Part shown: positions 18,030 to 27,883 of the stretch, piece after piece
Position numbering within the stretch: the first letter of the stretch is position 1
Layout: each line of letters opens with the position of its first letter
DNA from: Thalassobacterium sedimentorum
GTDB lineage: Bacteria > Verrucomicrobiota > Verrucomicrobiia > Opitutales > Coraliomargaritaceae
Length of the DNA stretch: 64,000 nucleotides
Assembly (NCBI RefSeq): GCF_031127905.1
Contig: NZ_JARXIC010000013.1
Span: 62,001-126,000 of the forward strand
Direction: 5' to 3'
Position numbers and translations under genes: made by a program
Notes under the pieces: model-generated
Databases searched by the model: none
The model's input: the letters and a program-made list of their open reading frames with translations, nothing else
What the model was told of the DNA's origin: nothing

Positions 18030-19070
18030 ATGTTAGATAATAGTTTTAAAATCAAGCCGACTGAAGTCGATCAAGCTGTGCGGAGTTGTTTGTTTGTACT
18101 CACCGAGCAAGAGCGAAAGGATTTTTTTGGAGATGAATCGCTGCAAGATTTACTCGGAGATAATTATCGTGTAGTCGTATGTCATCTGGGGAATTCAGAT
18201 GAATTGGAGCGGCTTGTGAGAGACTTTCGTCCTGAAATGATTGTGGGTGCGTGGAAAACACCTGAGCTTCGATTCATTGATGGTCAGTTGCCGGCTAGGT
18301 ATTATTGTCACTTGGCGGGGTCTATTCGTCGAACTGTGCCTAGGTCTTTGATCGAAGCGGGAATGGTGGTGACTAATTGGGGCGCATCGATCTCACGCTA
18401 TGTTGCGGAAGCTGCCTTGATGTTGGGATTAAGTGCTTCGCGTAATCTAGGGCACCATACTCGGAATTTTCATGAACGTGGGATGTGGCGCACTCCACAC
18501 ATTCCAGCATGGAGCCTTTTCGAGCGTCGTGTCGGAGTGCATGGATTCGGGAATATATCGCGCGAATTAGTCCAATTGCTTGCGCCATTTAAAACAACTA
18601 TTTCGGTGTGGGATCCGTTTGTTTCAGACGAGTCGCTTGTGGCTGCTGGAGTGCGCAGAGCTGACTCTTTGGCCGACTTGTTCAGCAGTGCGGATTTTCT
18701 TTTTGAATGCTGTGCGTTGACTGAAGAAACAGAAGGAGTTGTGGATCGTTCGTTGCTAGAGCGCCTTCCTGAAACCGCAGTATTTGTTAATGTGGCTCGC
18801 GGGCGTTTGGTGGATGAAGTGGTATTAGCAGAGTTGGTTTCATCAGGACGAATTCGGGCAGGTGTTGATGTTTTTCGGGTGGAACCATATCCGAGCGATG
18901 GAGCAATTCGCGATAATGACTTCAGTGTCGTGATGCCGCACCTAGGCGGCAATACAGTCGATAGCAGGCGTTATGCGGGACGTATGGCCTTGAGACGAAT
19001 GCAGGCTTATTTTTCAGGCGTAGTTCCTGAGGATCTCGTCGATCTGCAGCGTTATGATCGTATGACTTAA
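18030..19070 (+). CDS. D-isomer specific 2-hydroxyacid dehydrogenase
   Basis: 346 residues from ATG 18030, one base after the prepilin stop. An earlier in-frame ATG (18003) would overlap the prepilin. The NAD-binding motif is GVHGFGNISRELVQLL. The catalytic Arg is in NVARGRLVDE, Glu in VFRVEPYP and His in MPHLGGNT, all in the family order. It oxidises or reduces a 2-hydroxy acid such as a sugar-acid product. In this operon a role in metabolising an aldonic or ketonic acid from the lyase products is plausible but unproven. Cytoplasmic. Confidence 0.88.
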   Translation: MLDNSFKIKPTEVDQAVRSCLFVLTEQERKDFFGDESLQDLLGDNYRVVVCHLGNSDELERLVRDFRPEMIVGAWKTPELRFIDGQLPARYYCHLAGSIRRTVPRSLIEAGMVVTNWGASISRYVAEAALMLGLSASRNLGHHTRNFHERGMWRTPHIPAWSLFERRVGVHGFGNISRELVQLLAPFKTTISVWDPFVSDESLVAAGVRRADSLADLFSSADFLFECCALTEETEGVVDRSLLERLPETAVFVNVARGRLVDEVVLAELVSSGRIRAGVDVFRVEPYPSDGAIRDNDFSVVMPHLGGNTVDSRRYAGRMALRRMQAYFSGVVPEDLVDLQRYDRMT

Positions 19071-19112
19071 AATGCAATGATCTCTTCTAGCGAAACGAAT
19101 AATTAGTAGACT

Positions 19113-20651
19113 ATGGCTAAACGACTCAATCATCCTTGGAAATCTATAATTACGATGGGGCGCGCGCACGACCTTCTGCGGCATGATGTGATGCAACACC
19201 TGGCTTATTTACAGCAGGAGATTGGCTATCGATACTGCCGTTTTCATGCCTTATTTCATGACGACATGGCTGTTGTCGAGCGTATGCAAGATGGTCGATT
19301 GCATTTTCATTGGCATCATATTGATAAGATTTTTGACGCTTTGCTGTCGATCGGACTCAAGCCATTCGTGGAACTGAATTCCATGCCTCTGGCGATGGCA
19401 AGTGGTGCGAAAACAATGTTTTTTTATCAGATGAATGTGACGCCGCCTAAGTCTTATACAGAATGGGAAGATTTAATTGAGGCGTTCAGTCGTCATTGTA
19501 TCGATCGTTATGGGATTGCTGAAGTCAGGACATGGTATTTTGAGGTATGGAATGAGCCGAATCTATCGAATTTTTGGTCGAGTAATCGAGATGAGTATTT
19601 TAAGCTCTATTCGCATGCCGCATCTGGTGTGAAAAAGGCGGACGCTCAGTTACGTATCGGTGGACCTGCGACGGCGGGAGGGGCATGGGTCTCAGAAACG
19701 ATTCAATATTGCGCCGACAACAATGTGCCTCTTGATTTTGTCAGCACACATAGTTATCCACAGGATGAGCAGAATCTTTTCGAAGACGGGCTGAGCCCCC
19801 ATCAGCCGGGAGAATATTTTATCGATATTGTTCGTTCGGTTCAAGAAGCCGTCGCGAGTTCTGCGATGCCAGATCTGGAAATTCACTGGACCGAATGGAA
19901 TACCCAAAGCGCGTTGAACAAAGAGGCTGTCAGTTGGAGCAATAATATCTATGTCGATAACGCTTTTGCGGCATCTTTTATCGTTAAACATATGCTCGCT
20001 TTAGATGAGGCTTGCGATTCATTGGGGTGGTGGATTGCGAGTGATATTTTCGAAGAGTACGGTTATTCTCAGAATCCTTTTTCCTGTAATTATGGTCTGT
20101 TAACAAATCATGGGCTACCGAAGGCTTCTTGTAATGCATTTCGTCTGTTGGCACGCATGACCGGGGAGTTGATCGAGTCGAATCAGTCCTCGCAATATGG
20201 TGAGCACCGTGGGGCTTGTGTCACTCGAGATGGTGATGTGCTTAAAGCCTTGCTTTGGTATCATCCTCCTTTGGTGAGTGTGGAGCAGGCCGAGACTTGG
20301 GCATACGATATTCAGTTGCCTGTGGAGTCGCGCGATTCAGTCAGGTATCTTGTGACGTCTGCGTGGATTCGTGCGCACAAGGGAAGCTTCTGGGAGACTT
20401 GGTGTGAAGTTGATCGACCCAATCATTTATCACCATTCGAAGTGCAGGCATTTCGGGATATGGCTGAGCCTGAGATGACAGTTGCTCAGGCGATCGCTCT
20501 GGATGGTCAGTTGCAGCTTGCGGGGGCCTTGAAGCCTTATGAGGTTAAGTACTTTGAATTGAGGCCTCAGCCCCCAGTGTCTATTGGGAAAGGTTCTGAT
20601 TTAACCGCATGGACGGAATTGGATGCCAAGCTAAATGAAAGCGTTCGATAG
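19113..20651 (+). CDS. glycoside hydrolase family 39-like enzyme
   Basis: 512 residues, no signal peptide. The acid/base Glu148 is in FEVWNEPN and the nucleophile Glu261 in IHWTEWNT, both at the ends of TIM-barrel strands as in GH39. Other family marks are CRFHALFHDDM near the N-terminus, DFVSTHSYPQ, and a C-terminal beta-sandwich from about residue 380. GH39 contains beta-xylosidases, alpha-L-iduronidases and enzymes of ulvan loci. With a uronan lyase and sulfatases nearby, a uronic-acid-type or xylose-containing oligosaccharide is a reasonable substrate guess. Its cytoplasmic location fits hydrolysis after import. It is the last enzyme gene of the operon starting at 14108. Confidence 0.87.
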   Translation: MAKRLNHPWKSIITMGRAHDLLRHDVMQHLAYLQQEIGYRYCRFHALFHDDMAVVERMQDGRLHFHWHHIDKIFDALLSIGLKPFVELNSMPLAMASGAKTMFFYQMNVTPPKSYTEWEDLIEAFSRHCIDRYGIAEVRTWYFEVWNEPNLSNFWSSNRDEYFKLYSHAASGVKKADAQLRIGGPATAGGAWVSETIQYCADNNVPLDFVSTHSYPQDEQNLFEDGLSPHQPGEYFIDIVRSVQEAVASSAMPDLEIHWTEWNTQSALNKEAVSWSNNIYVDNAFAASFIVKHMLALDEACDSLGWWIASDIFEEYGYSQNPFSCNYGLLTNHGLPKASCNAFRLLARMTGELIESNQSSQYGEHRGACVTRDGDVLKALLWYHPPLVSVEQAETWAYDIQLPVESRDSVRYLVTSAWIRAHKGSFWETWCEVDRPNHLSPFEVQAFRDMAEPEMTVAQAIALDGQLQLAGALKPYEVKYFELRPQPPVSIGKGSDLTAWTELDAKLNESVR

Positions 20652-20734
20652 CTGTTGACTACTTTCTCGTTGATTCCATTCGTATGCTCGTTAGATTAGG
20701 CGTTGACTCCGATTAAACAGAAAATACCCCAACC

Positions 20735-21790
20735 ATGAAACAACGTGTCTCGATGCGGGATATCGCCAAAGCCGCAGATGTCAGCGTAATGACGGTTTCG
20801 TTGGCCCTGAAGAATTCTCCACGATGTGCAAATGCTACGCGACGGCGCATTCTTGCGTTGGCTGATGAGATGGGATTTTCACCAGACCCGGCTTTACGTG
20901 CTTTGGTCTCATATCGTCATCAGAAAAATAACCCCAGTTACTCGGGGACGATTGCTTATATTAATAATACCGCTTCTCCGAATTTAGTGAAGCGGGGAGG
21001 GTATCATCAGAACCTGTTTGATGGAGCGTCCGAGCGTGGCAAACAGCTCGGTTATAAAGTAGAGGAATTTTGGATCAATGAACCAGGTGTGAAACGAGAC
21101 CGAATTTCACAGATACTTCAGGCTCGGGGAATACAAGGCTTGATTCTTGGGCCACAAGTGAGTGCGCATTCGAAATTGATCCTTGATTGGCAGCATTTCT
21201 GCGTCGTTCAGATTGGTTTTTCTTTGGAATCTCCTAAGTTTCATACGATTGGGGCAGATGTTTATAAGGCTGTTTTTCGCATCATGCTTGAATTATGCCG
21301 GTTGGGCTATCGGCGTATTGGGCTGGCGCTTAATCATCATCAGGATGAACGTGTCGAAAATCGTTATTCAGGTGCGTATTTGGCGGTGCAAAATAAAATG
21401 CCCAGCACCTACCAACGCATTCCAATATTGTGTGAAGATGATATCGATGCTTCAGCTTTCTCGTCCTGGTATTACATGCATCGTCCTGACGCCATTATCT
21501 GCGGGCAAAATAAGTGTGTGGAATTTTTACAGGCAATGGGCATTTCGATTCCTAAAGACGTCGGCTATGTGGCTCCATTTAAAGCAAATTTAGACCAATT
21601 TGCGCATGCAGATGGACGTCAGGAGGACTCGGGACAGAAGGCGGTTGAGATTCTTAGCGGTATGATTGATCGCAACGAACGGGGGATTCCTGAATCCAGA
21701 ATGATTCACACTGTTGAACCTCTCTGGAACTCGGGGAAGACTGTGCTGCGGCAAGGAGCAGCTGTTCCTCTTGAGTATCCTGTCGAATGA
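20735..21790 (+). CDS. LacI-family transcriptional regulator (second paralogue)
   Basis: 351 residues. The HTH and hinge are VSMRDIAKAADVSVMTVSLALK and RILALADEMGFSPDPALRALV. The effector domain contains EEFWINEPGVKRDRISQILQ and ARGIQGLILG, close to the regulator at 4233. An 83-bp gap separates it from the GH39 gene, so it may be co-transcribed or have its own promoter. It probably controls the lyase-GH39 operon. It ends just before a strong bidirectional hairpin. Confidence 0.9.
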   Translation: MKQRVSMRDIAKAADVSVMTVSLALKNSPRCANATRRRILALADEMGFSPDPALRALVSYRHQKNNPSYSGTIAYINNTASPNLVKRGGYHQNLFDGASERGKQLGYKVEEFWINEPGVKRDRISQILQARGIQGLILGPQVSAHSKLILDWQHFCVVQIGFSLESPKFHTIGADVYKAVFRIMLELCRLGYRRIGLALNHHQDERVENRYSGAYLAVQNKMPSTYQRIPILCEDDIDASAFSSWYYMHRPDAIICGQNKCVEFLQAMGISIPKDVGYVAPFKANLDQFAHADGRQEDSGQKAVEILSGMIDRNERGIPESRMIHTVEPLWNSGKTVLRQGAAVPLEYPVE

Positions 21791-21806
21791 TATTATACCA
21801 ACAAAA

Positions 21807-21828
21807 AAGCGCTCCTTTCGGAGCGCTT
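21807..21828. terminator. bidirectional rho-independent terminator between lacI paralogue and serC
   Basis: Perfect stem AAGCGCTCC / GGAGCGCTT with a TTTC loop. On the minus strand it is followed by a run of six or more T, making it a strong terminator for serC. On the plus strand a weaker T-rich stretch follows for the LacI gene. Confidence 0.85.
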
Positions 21829-21861
21829 CGTTTACCTTTTGTGTGATTGTGTTGAGGCCGC

Positions 21862-23007
21862 TTATTTTTGAATTTCAGCGAAGGCCCAATCCAACCAGGG
21901 GAGGAGCGCTTCAATATCAGCGGCGTCCACTGTGGCACCGCCCCAAATGCGCAAGCCCGCGGGGGCGTCGCGATAGCTGCCAAAGTCGTAGCCGACGCCT
22001 TCTTTGTCCAATAGGCTCACCAGTTGCTTGGCCTTGGCCGCTTGATCATCCGCCGAGAGTGCTTGATACCAGTCGGCTGTGATCTTTAGGCAGATCGATG
22101 TATTGGAAATTGTAGCTGGATCTTGAGCTAGAAATTCGATCCAGTCCGTCTTTGCGACCCAGTTGGCAATTGCTTTGAGATTGGCTTCGGAGCGTTCGAT
22201 CAAAGTGGGAAGGCCGCCGATACTCTCAGCCCAGCGCAGGCCGTCCACTGCGTCTTCGATACATAGCATCGAAACGGTGTTGATGGTTGCACCGCTAAAG
22301 ATACCACTGATCAATTTGCCGCCTTTGGTCATACGAAAGATCTTAGGTAACGGCCAAGCGGGAGTGTAGTTTTCCAGACGCTCAATTGCACGTGGGCTCA
22401 GCACGATCATGCCGTGGGCACCTTCGCCGCCCATGACTTTTTGCCAAGACCAAGTCACCACATCCAACTTACTGAAGTCCATGTCCATCGCGAATACCGC
22501 CGAAGTCGCGTCGCAGATCGTCAGGCCCTTGCGATCCGCAGGAATCCAGTCCAAATTCGGCACCTTTACACCGGAAGTGGTGCCGTTGTAAGTAAAGACT
22601 ACATCATTGTCGCAATTGACTTTTGAGAAGTCGGGCAGCAGGCCATAGTCTGCTTCGTGCCTGGTCACATTTTCCAGTTTCAGTTGCTTGAGCACATCGC
22701 TCACCCAGCCAGAGCCGAATGACTCCCATGCGCACATTTCCACACCGCGTTCGCCGAGTAGCGACCACATCGCCATTTCTACGGCACCGGTATCGGAGGC
22801 CGGTACGATCCCACAGACATAGCCCTCGGGCAGGCCCAGAATCGAAGCGGACTTATCGATGACTTCTTCAATGCGTGCCTTTGCGGGCTTCGCTCGGTGA
22901 GATCGGCCGACCAGGGCGTCGTTGAGCGCGTCGAGCGACCAACCGGGACGCTTACTGCAGGGACCGGATGAGAAGAATGGGCGATTTGGTTTAGTGCTTG
23001 GTTTCAT
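21862..23007 (-). CDS. serC: phosphoserine aminotransferase
   Basis: 381 residues. It catalyses the PLP-dependent transamination of 3-phosphohydroxypyruvate in serine biosynthesis. The N-terminal [17 protein letters not shown] and [16 protein letters not shown], the strand [14 protein letters not shown] and the PLP-lysine motif [16 protein letters not shown] identify the longer SerC subgroup (about 370-390 residues) found in alphaproteobacteria, archaea and PVC bacteria rather than the 360-residue E. coli type. Cytoplasmic. Terminated by the hairpin at 21807. The 537 bp upstream to the HPr gene contain no convincing gene. Confidence 0.93.
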   Translation of the reverse strand: MKPSTKPNRPFFSSGPCSKRPGWSLDALNDALVGRSHRAKPAKARIEEVIDKSASILGLPEGYVCGIVPASDTGAVEMAMWSLLGERGVEMCAWESFGSGWVSDVLKQLKLENVTRHEADYGLLPDFSKVNCDNDVVFTYNGTTSGVKVPNLDWIPADRKGLTICDATSAVFAMDMDFSKLDVVTWSWQKVMGGEGAHGMIVLSPRAIERLENYTPAWPLPKIFRMTKGGKLISGIFSGATINTVSMLCIEDAVDGLRWAESIGGLPTLIERSEANLKAIANWVAKTDWIEFLAQDPATISNTSICLKITADWYQALSADDQAAKAKQLVSLLDKEGVGYDFGSYRDAPAGLRIWGGATVDAADIEALLPWLDWAFAEIQK

Positions 23008-23544
23008 GGTTGAAAGGAGCAGAAAGTTAGGCGTTCACACCTAGATGTCGAGAGTCGGTTTTATTAAAAGTGTGAATGAATAATAGGGCTTCAGTGTCAT
23101 CGTTGCTTTCGCGCCACAGGCCTTGCCAAGCAGTCGGATTGCTCCAGCCCCGGGCTCCGGGCCCCAAGAAACGACTGTGGCCGTTTTTGATTATGGGGGC
23201 GGCTTGTTCGTAGAAATTGACTGCGCCTGTGACGATGGCCATTTGCTAATCGCTCAAATCATTGAAGGTTCGAGCCGGTGTCCGCCGAAAGAGCAATTTT
23301 CAATGACCAAATCCGTTACTGTTTTTCGTCGAGATAATCCTGCACCAAAGGGGCGTTGAGATTCCAGAAACGACGACTGCCGACTTGTAATGGCTTACTG
23401 TTGCGCTGGAGATGGTCTTTGGATTGCTGCCACGCTTCGGAACCGGGATTGCAGACTTTTCTAGAGAGTATGCGGCTAGCCGCGCTTCCCGAAAGTCGGG
23501 GGGCGCACTGCATCGGGGAGATCGGGTGAATTTGGAGCCGTGGC
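23008..23544. other. gene-poor gap between serC and the HPr gene
   Basis: Two short minus-strand reading frames occur, 23027-23242 (71 codons) and 23316-23570 (84 codons, overlapping the HPr end by 26 bp). Neither has a recognisable motif. Their amino acid composition (NPTAWQGLWRES; RRFWNLNAPLVQDYLDE) is protein-like enough that one degraded or unrecognised small gene is possible. A GC-rich block lies at about 23146-23166. No promoter or terminator is evident. Confidence 0.35.
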
Positions 23545-23850
23545 CTAAGCCTCCTCGAAGCGACGATCAAAGAGATCGGCTAATTCATCGAGCATGCGTT
23601 TGCCATCTTGAGCGGCACCCTCTGTGCGCACGACTAGCTTTGAGCCTTTGCCAGCTGCCAACATCATGAGGCCCATAATGCTTTTGCCGTTGACCTGCTC
23701 ACCATCTTTCTCCACCCAAACTTCGCCGCCGTATGTGTTTGCTATACGTACGATCATGGCTGCCGGACGGGCGTGAATGCCCATCTTATTCTGCACAACG
23801 AGTTCCTTTTTCAAGGTTTCGCTGCTGTCACTTGTTTCTGGTGTGCTCAT
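23545..23850 (-). CDS. HPr-family phosphocarrier protein
   Basis: 101 residues including a Ser/Thr-rich lead of about 14. The phosphorylatable His is in the motif MGIHARPAAM, and the regulatory-serine region is GKSIMGLMMLAAGKGS, both canonical for HPr/NPr. It either passes phosphate from enzyme I to sugar permeases or acts in a regulatory PTS; no EI or EII genes are in view. In bacteria lacking full PTS transport this protein often works with HPr kinase. It is probably transcribed alone or with whatever lies in the following gap. Confidence 0.9.
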   Translation of the reverse strand: MSTPETSDSSETLKKELVVQNKMGIHARPAAMIVRIANTYGGEVWVEKDGEQVNGKSIMGLMMLAAGKGSKLVVRTEGAAQDGKRMLDELADLFDRRFEEA

Positions 23851-24061
23851 GTTTTATTGCCGCTAAAAAAGAGTTACTGTCGATATTAGCAAGAAATAAT
23901 CCAATTCTCTCTAAATCGTTCCGGACTCTGTTACTTTTTTATTAAGTCTGTAGGCAAATTTGCCGTCAAGGGGGAAAACGTAGTACTTATACTGAAGAAT
24001 TAGGCGTCGAGGCTGTAACTTGGATTGTCAATCGGAGAGGCTGGCCTAAGGCTGAGCGTCG

Positions 24062-25834
24062 CTAGCCATCATATTCAGGAATTAAATCACTCTGATGTTG
24101 CCAAAGGTCGGCATAGTGACCGCCTTGCTGGATTAATGCGGCGTGGGAGCCAGACTCTATGATTCGACCTTGCTCCATGACCACAATTTTATCCGCTCGC
24201 CGCACGGTGGAGAGTCGGTGCGCGATGACAAGTACCGTGCGCTGTTGTACCAGTCGGTCCAGGGCCTCCTGGATCTTACGTTCGGTGATTGTATCGACAC
24301 TGGCAGTCGCTTCGTCCAGAATGACGAAGGGGGGATTTTTTAACAGCACTCGCGCGATGGTGAGCCGTTGTTTTTCTCCTTGGCTCAGGCGGATGCCTTT
24401 TTCTCCTATATTGGTATCCAAGCGTTCTGGCAGGGCATCGACAAACTCCCAGGCGCAGGCCTGCTCGAGCGCGTGGACGATTTCGTCTTCGGTGGCATCT
24501 GCCTTGGCTAGCATGAGATTATCACGGACGGTGCCTTCAAAGAGGAAGGGGTCCTGGGCGACGTGGCCGACTTTATCGTGCAGTTCGCTTAAGCTGAGCT
24601 GGCGAATGTCGACGCCTGACAACTTAACGATGCCACCGCTGACATCGTAGGTGCGCATCGCGAGGTTGGCGACGGTTGACTTGCCGGCACCTGTGTGGCC
24701 GACGAGTGCGGTGACTTGATTGGCTTCCAGTGTGAGTTCGAATTGGTCGAGCACTGCCGGCCGGCCGGGGTATTCAAAACGGGCTTGTTCAAAGGTCACT
24801 TCGATGGGGCCCGCAGGTAGAGGGGTGGTGGTGGCTGGTTCGTCGACGTCAACTTGTGCATCGAGGACTTCAAAGACTCTTTCTCCGGAGGCTCGACCAG
24901 CGGCGATCAGGTGGTTGAGGCCGTGCAGCTGCGAAATTGGCTGGTAGAGCATATTTGCCAGTAGGAAGAACGCGATCAACTTACCCATGGTAAAATCGGC
25001 AGTGTTCTGTAATACTAAATAGCCACCTACGCCCACAATACTTAGAAAGCCTAGTTTGGTGACGAGTGAAGTCGCCGGGCTGTAGATGGACCAGCGAAAC
25101 ATTGCAAACAGCGTTTTGTCTCTTAGCTTTTGGGCCTTGGTTTCAAAACGTGCCGATTCACGTTTTTGCAGGCCGAAGGTCTGTATCAGGCGATTACCCT
25201 GAATGTCTTCGACTAAGAGGCTGTTGAGGTCGCCAGCACTTTCGCGTACGCGCTTCCACACTTTGCGTGAACGTTTGGAGTAAAGAACACCTACAATGAG
25301 TAGAATGGGGACGGGTAAAAATACAAACCACGCCAGGAAGGGTTGCATGATGAATAGAACGGTCGTTATGCCGACGATGCGTAGAATTGCGCCTGTGCCT
25401 TGTTCGGTGCCATCGAGCAGGGCGCGTTCCACCGCGGCGACGTCTTCAATTACCCGGGAGGAGATTTCGCCACTCTTGCGCTGGTCGTAGAACGATACAG
25501 GCAGGCGCAGCAGTTTGCTGTGTAGGTCGCGTCGCATTTCTAGTAACACGCGTTGTTCAAGCGTATTATTGACCCGAATGCGTAGGCTGTTGAACACTTC
25601 GCTGCCCAAATAGAGGAGTGCGATCAGTCCCACTCCGTAGAGTAGGCCGTCGAGTGCATCGGTTGCTTGCAGGCCGTCGAAAATGCGTTGAATTGCGATC
25701 GGTACTGCGATCTCCATTGCGGCCATGCTGCCCGCAAGTCCGATGGTGAGCCAGAAAAGGCTCTTGTAGCGGAACAGGTAGGCGGAGACCCGCAAAATGG
25801 TATTTTTCTTTGTTTTCTCTGTAGTTTGGCTCAC
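24062..25834 (-). CDS. ABC transporter, fused permease and ATPase (exporter type)
   Basis: 590 residues. Six hydrophobic segments in residues about 15-320 form the membrane domain, followed by the nucleotide-binding domain with Walker A GHTGAGKST, signature LSQGEKQR, Walker B FVILDEATASVD and H-loop VIAHRLST. This half-transporter layout (MsbA/BmrA-like) works as a homodimer or heterodimer in the inner membrane to export lipids, peptides or drugs. Substrate unknown. No partner gene is adjacent, which favours a homodimer. It is transcribed divergently from the RRM protein gene. Confidence 0.92.
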   Translation of the reverse strand: MSQTTEKTKKNTILRVSAYLFRYKSLFWLTIGLAGSMAAMEIAVPIAIQRIFDGLQATDALDGLLYGVGLIALLYLGSEVFNSLRIRVNNTLEQRVLLEMRRDLHSKLLRLPVSFYDQRKSGEISSRVIEDVAAVERALLDGTEQGTGAILRIVGITTVLFIMQPFLAWFVFLPVPILLIVGVLYSKRSRKVWKRVRESAGDLNSLLVEDIQGNRLIQTFGLQKRESARFETKAQKLRDKTLFAMFRWSIYSPATSLVTKLGFLSIVGVGGYLVLQNTADFTMGKLIAFFLLANMLYQPISQLHGLNHLIAAGRASGERVFEVLDAQVDVDEPATTTPLPAGPIEVTFEQARFEYPGRPAVLDQFELTLEANQVTALVGHTGAGKSTVANLAMRTYDVSGGIVKLSGVDIRQLSLSELHDKVGHVAQDPFLFEGTVRDNLMLAKADATEDEIVHALEQACAWEFVDALPERLDTNIGEKGIRLSQGEKQRLTIARVLLKNPPFVILDEATASVDTITERKIQEALDRLVQQRTVLVIAHRLSTVRRADKIVVMEQGRIIESGSHAALIQQGGHYADLWQHQSDLIPEYDG

Positions 25835-25978
25835 GTGTCGGGAAGGTTAATCTGTCACGCAAGCCCTGATTGCCAGCCTTGGCAAATCTGAATATGAATT
25901 AAAGGTTGTCAGCGGAGCGCATCCTGCATTTTTTTCTGTTTTCACTCTCCCATACTATTTATCCGTCATTATATTCTC

Positions 25979-26254
25979 ATGTCCGTACGACTCTATGTAG
26001 GTAACCTTTCTTTCGATGCCACTGCTGAAGATCTCCGCGAGATCTTTGGTCAAACCGGGCAGGTCGAAGATTCTGTCATAGTCACTCGCCCCGGAGGCGG
26101 TCGACCGCGCGGTTTTGGTTTTGTCACTATGGCTGACGAAGCCGCAGGGCAAGAAGCGATCCGTCAGCTCGATGGTCAAGCATTGGCCGGCCGTCAATTA
26201 GTGGTGAATGTCGCGAAAGAGCGGCAGAACAGTGATAGTGAAGGTGGAGAATAG
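25979..26254 (+). CDS. small RNA-binding protein with one RRM domain
   Basis: 91 residues, essentially a single RRM. RNP2 is LYVGNL (residues 5-10) and RNP1 is RGFGFVTM, followed by a short charged tail. Small glycine-rich-type RRM proteins occur in cyanobacteria and PVC bacteria and bind single-stranded RNA, often linked to cold or stress responses. It is monocistronic, transcribed divergently from the ABC transporter and convergent with the MFS gene. Confidence 0.92.
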   Translation: MSVRLYVGNLSFDATAEDLREIFGQTGQVEDSVIVTRPGGGRPRGFGFVTMADEAAGQEAIRQLDGQALAGRQLVVNVAKERQNSDSEGGE

Positions 26255-26405
26255 TTGCTTGGTCTGGGGCTGAGTCGTTGAAGCTGTGGTACGCGATTGG
26301 GGCTTGTTGAGCCTGAATTGACAAGCGTCACTGAATCACACGCCCGCATTGCTGCCGCATCGGTATGTGTGTCGGTATGTGCGCGATAAGTTTGAAATTC
26401 CCTGT

Positions 26406-27752
26406 TTAGGCTGGGCCTTTGCTGGGGGTGGGTAATTTGAAAGCCATGAGTAGTGGGATCATGACCACAATTGCGCCAAATAAGTAAGCGCTTTGTGAAC
26501 CGTAGGCGAAATAGACGAAGGCGGCCAGCAGTGGGCCTATGGCGCGAGCCAGTGAGCCTGCAGATCGGAAGACGCCCAGATTGGCGCCTTGATCCGACTC
26601 CTTGGAATAGAGTGAGACCAGCGCGCTCAAGGTTGGCGATGCAAGACCGATGGAGAAGGCCATTAAGGCGAGTGCACCAAAAAAGAGGCCCAGTTGCAGT
26701 GCCATGGCTAGTGCTAAGAAGGCGGCGACACCACAGGCTAAGCCGGCGAGTGCGAGACGTTTCTCACCGACGGGAGCAGCTAGGCGACGTACGATGCCAC
26801 CTTGTACCAATACCAGAATCAAACCGATAAAGACGAACATGCCTCCATTTTGGGCGGGGGAGAATCCGAAGCGCTCGACGGCGAGGAATGTGAGGGTAAA
26901 CTCCATGCCGCTAAAAGCTAACATGTAGATTAAATAAACAAAATTGGTACGACGGGTGGCGGGCTCGGGGCATTGGAAGATCTGGAATACGGCTAAGCCT
27001 TTGCGTACCGTGGGTGTGTCACGTTTGGAGGCTGGTAGCGTTTCTGTGAAGCGGCGACTGACCCAAACTAGGTTGATGATGGTGAGTATCAGGCTGACCA
27101 AGGCTGGCATGGAGAAGGGGTTGACGCCCAGGGCTTTCAGCGAGGGTGCAAGCTCAGTGAGGTCGATTTTGGCCAGTAGTCCTCCGATTGCTGGTCCCAC
27201 TATGAAGCCCAGCCCAAAAGCGATTCCAATAATTGCCAGTCCGCTTGAGCGTTTTTCGCGAGTCGTGGTGTCGGCCACTGCTGCAGTGGCCACTGACAGG
27301 TTGCCGCCCATGGCACCTCCCAGAATACGAGCTAAGACCAGAATCCAGAATGAGGCGGCAAAAAACCATGCTATATAACTGAGCGCCAGTCCGCTGATCG
27401 TGATCAGTAGCACTTTGCGTCGACCCACGCGGTCGGAGTAGGCGCCCCAGAGTGGAGCGCAGATGAATTGCAGAATCGAATAGAGTGAGCCGAGTATGCC
27501 TCCAAATAACACTGCTGTCATGAAGCGTGGGTCGCTGGCTCCACTGTTTTCAGCCATGCTGGCTAAGGGGGCGATCAGTTGTCCCAGTAGATTCTGGCTG
27601 CCATCACCACTGGGGAGATAGTAGTCCAACATCGAAGGAAAGAGCGGGAAAATGATCGAAAATCCGACTAGATCTAAGAACAGCGTGAGAAAAATCACGC
27701 CCAGGCGGCTGCGGTTGTTGGGAGCGGGTTCTGAATGATTGGATTCTGACAT
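26406..27752 (-). CDS. MFS transporter (drug/tetracycline-efflux-like DHA1 family)
   Basis: 448 residues and 12 predicted membrane helices. Loop 2-3 shows the MFS motif-A form [14 protein letters not shown], and helix 5 has the antiporter motif-like stretch [14 protein letters not shown]. The N-terminus before helix 1 is short and polar ([12 protein letters not shown]). Long extra loops after helix 1 ([11 protein letters not shown]) and around residue 230 resemble bacterial TetA/TCR-like proteins. Substrate not determinable. It lies downstream of coaD on the same strand with a 131-bp gap. Confidence 0.88.
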   Translation of the reverse strand: MSESNHSEPAPNNRSRLGVIFLTLFLDLVGFSIIFPLFPSMLDYYLPSGDGSQNLLGQLIAPLASMAENSGASDPRFMTAVLFGGILGSLYSILQFICAPLWGAYSDRVGRRKVLLITISGLALSYIAWFFAASFWILVLARILGGAMGGNLSVATAAVADTTTREKRSSGLAIIGIAFGLGFIVGPAIGGLLAKIDLTELAPSLKALGVNPFSMPALVSLILTIINLVWVSRRFTETLPASKRDTPTVRKGLAVFQIFQCPEPATRRTNFVYLIYMLAFSGMEFTLTFLAVERFGFSPAQNGGMFVFIGLILVLVQGGIVRRLAAPVGEKRLALAGLACGVAAFLALAMALQLGLFFGALALMAFSIGLASPTLSALVSLYSKESDQGANLGVFRSAGSLARAIGPLLAAFVYFAYGSQSAYLFGAIVVMIPLLMAFKLPTPSKGPA

Positions 27753-27883
27753 GTTTTAAAGTGTTCGACTGCAAGTTTTGTGTGCAGCTATTGTAAATCT
27801 GATTCCAAGTTGAATTGATAGCCGAGTCGGGGTGGGTTCAGTTGTATTTACTGTGTCGCAAGCTGTGTGGCGTGCCCGCGCAT

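Noticed and set aside
26360-26385. Direct repeat TCGGTATGTG twice near the RRM/MFS gap
   Set aside because: Only two short copies, no symmetry and no gene-control position that stands out.
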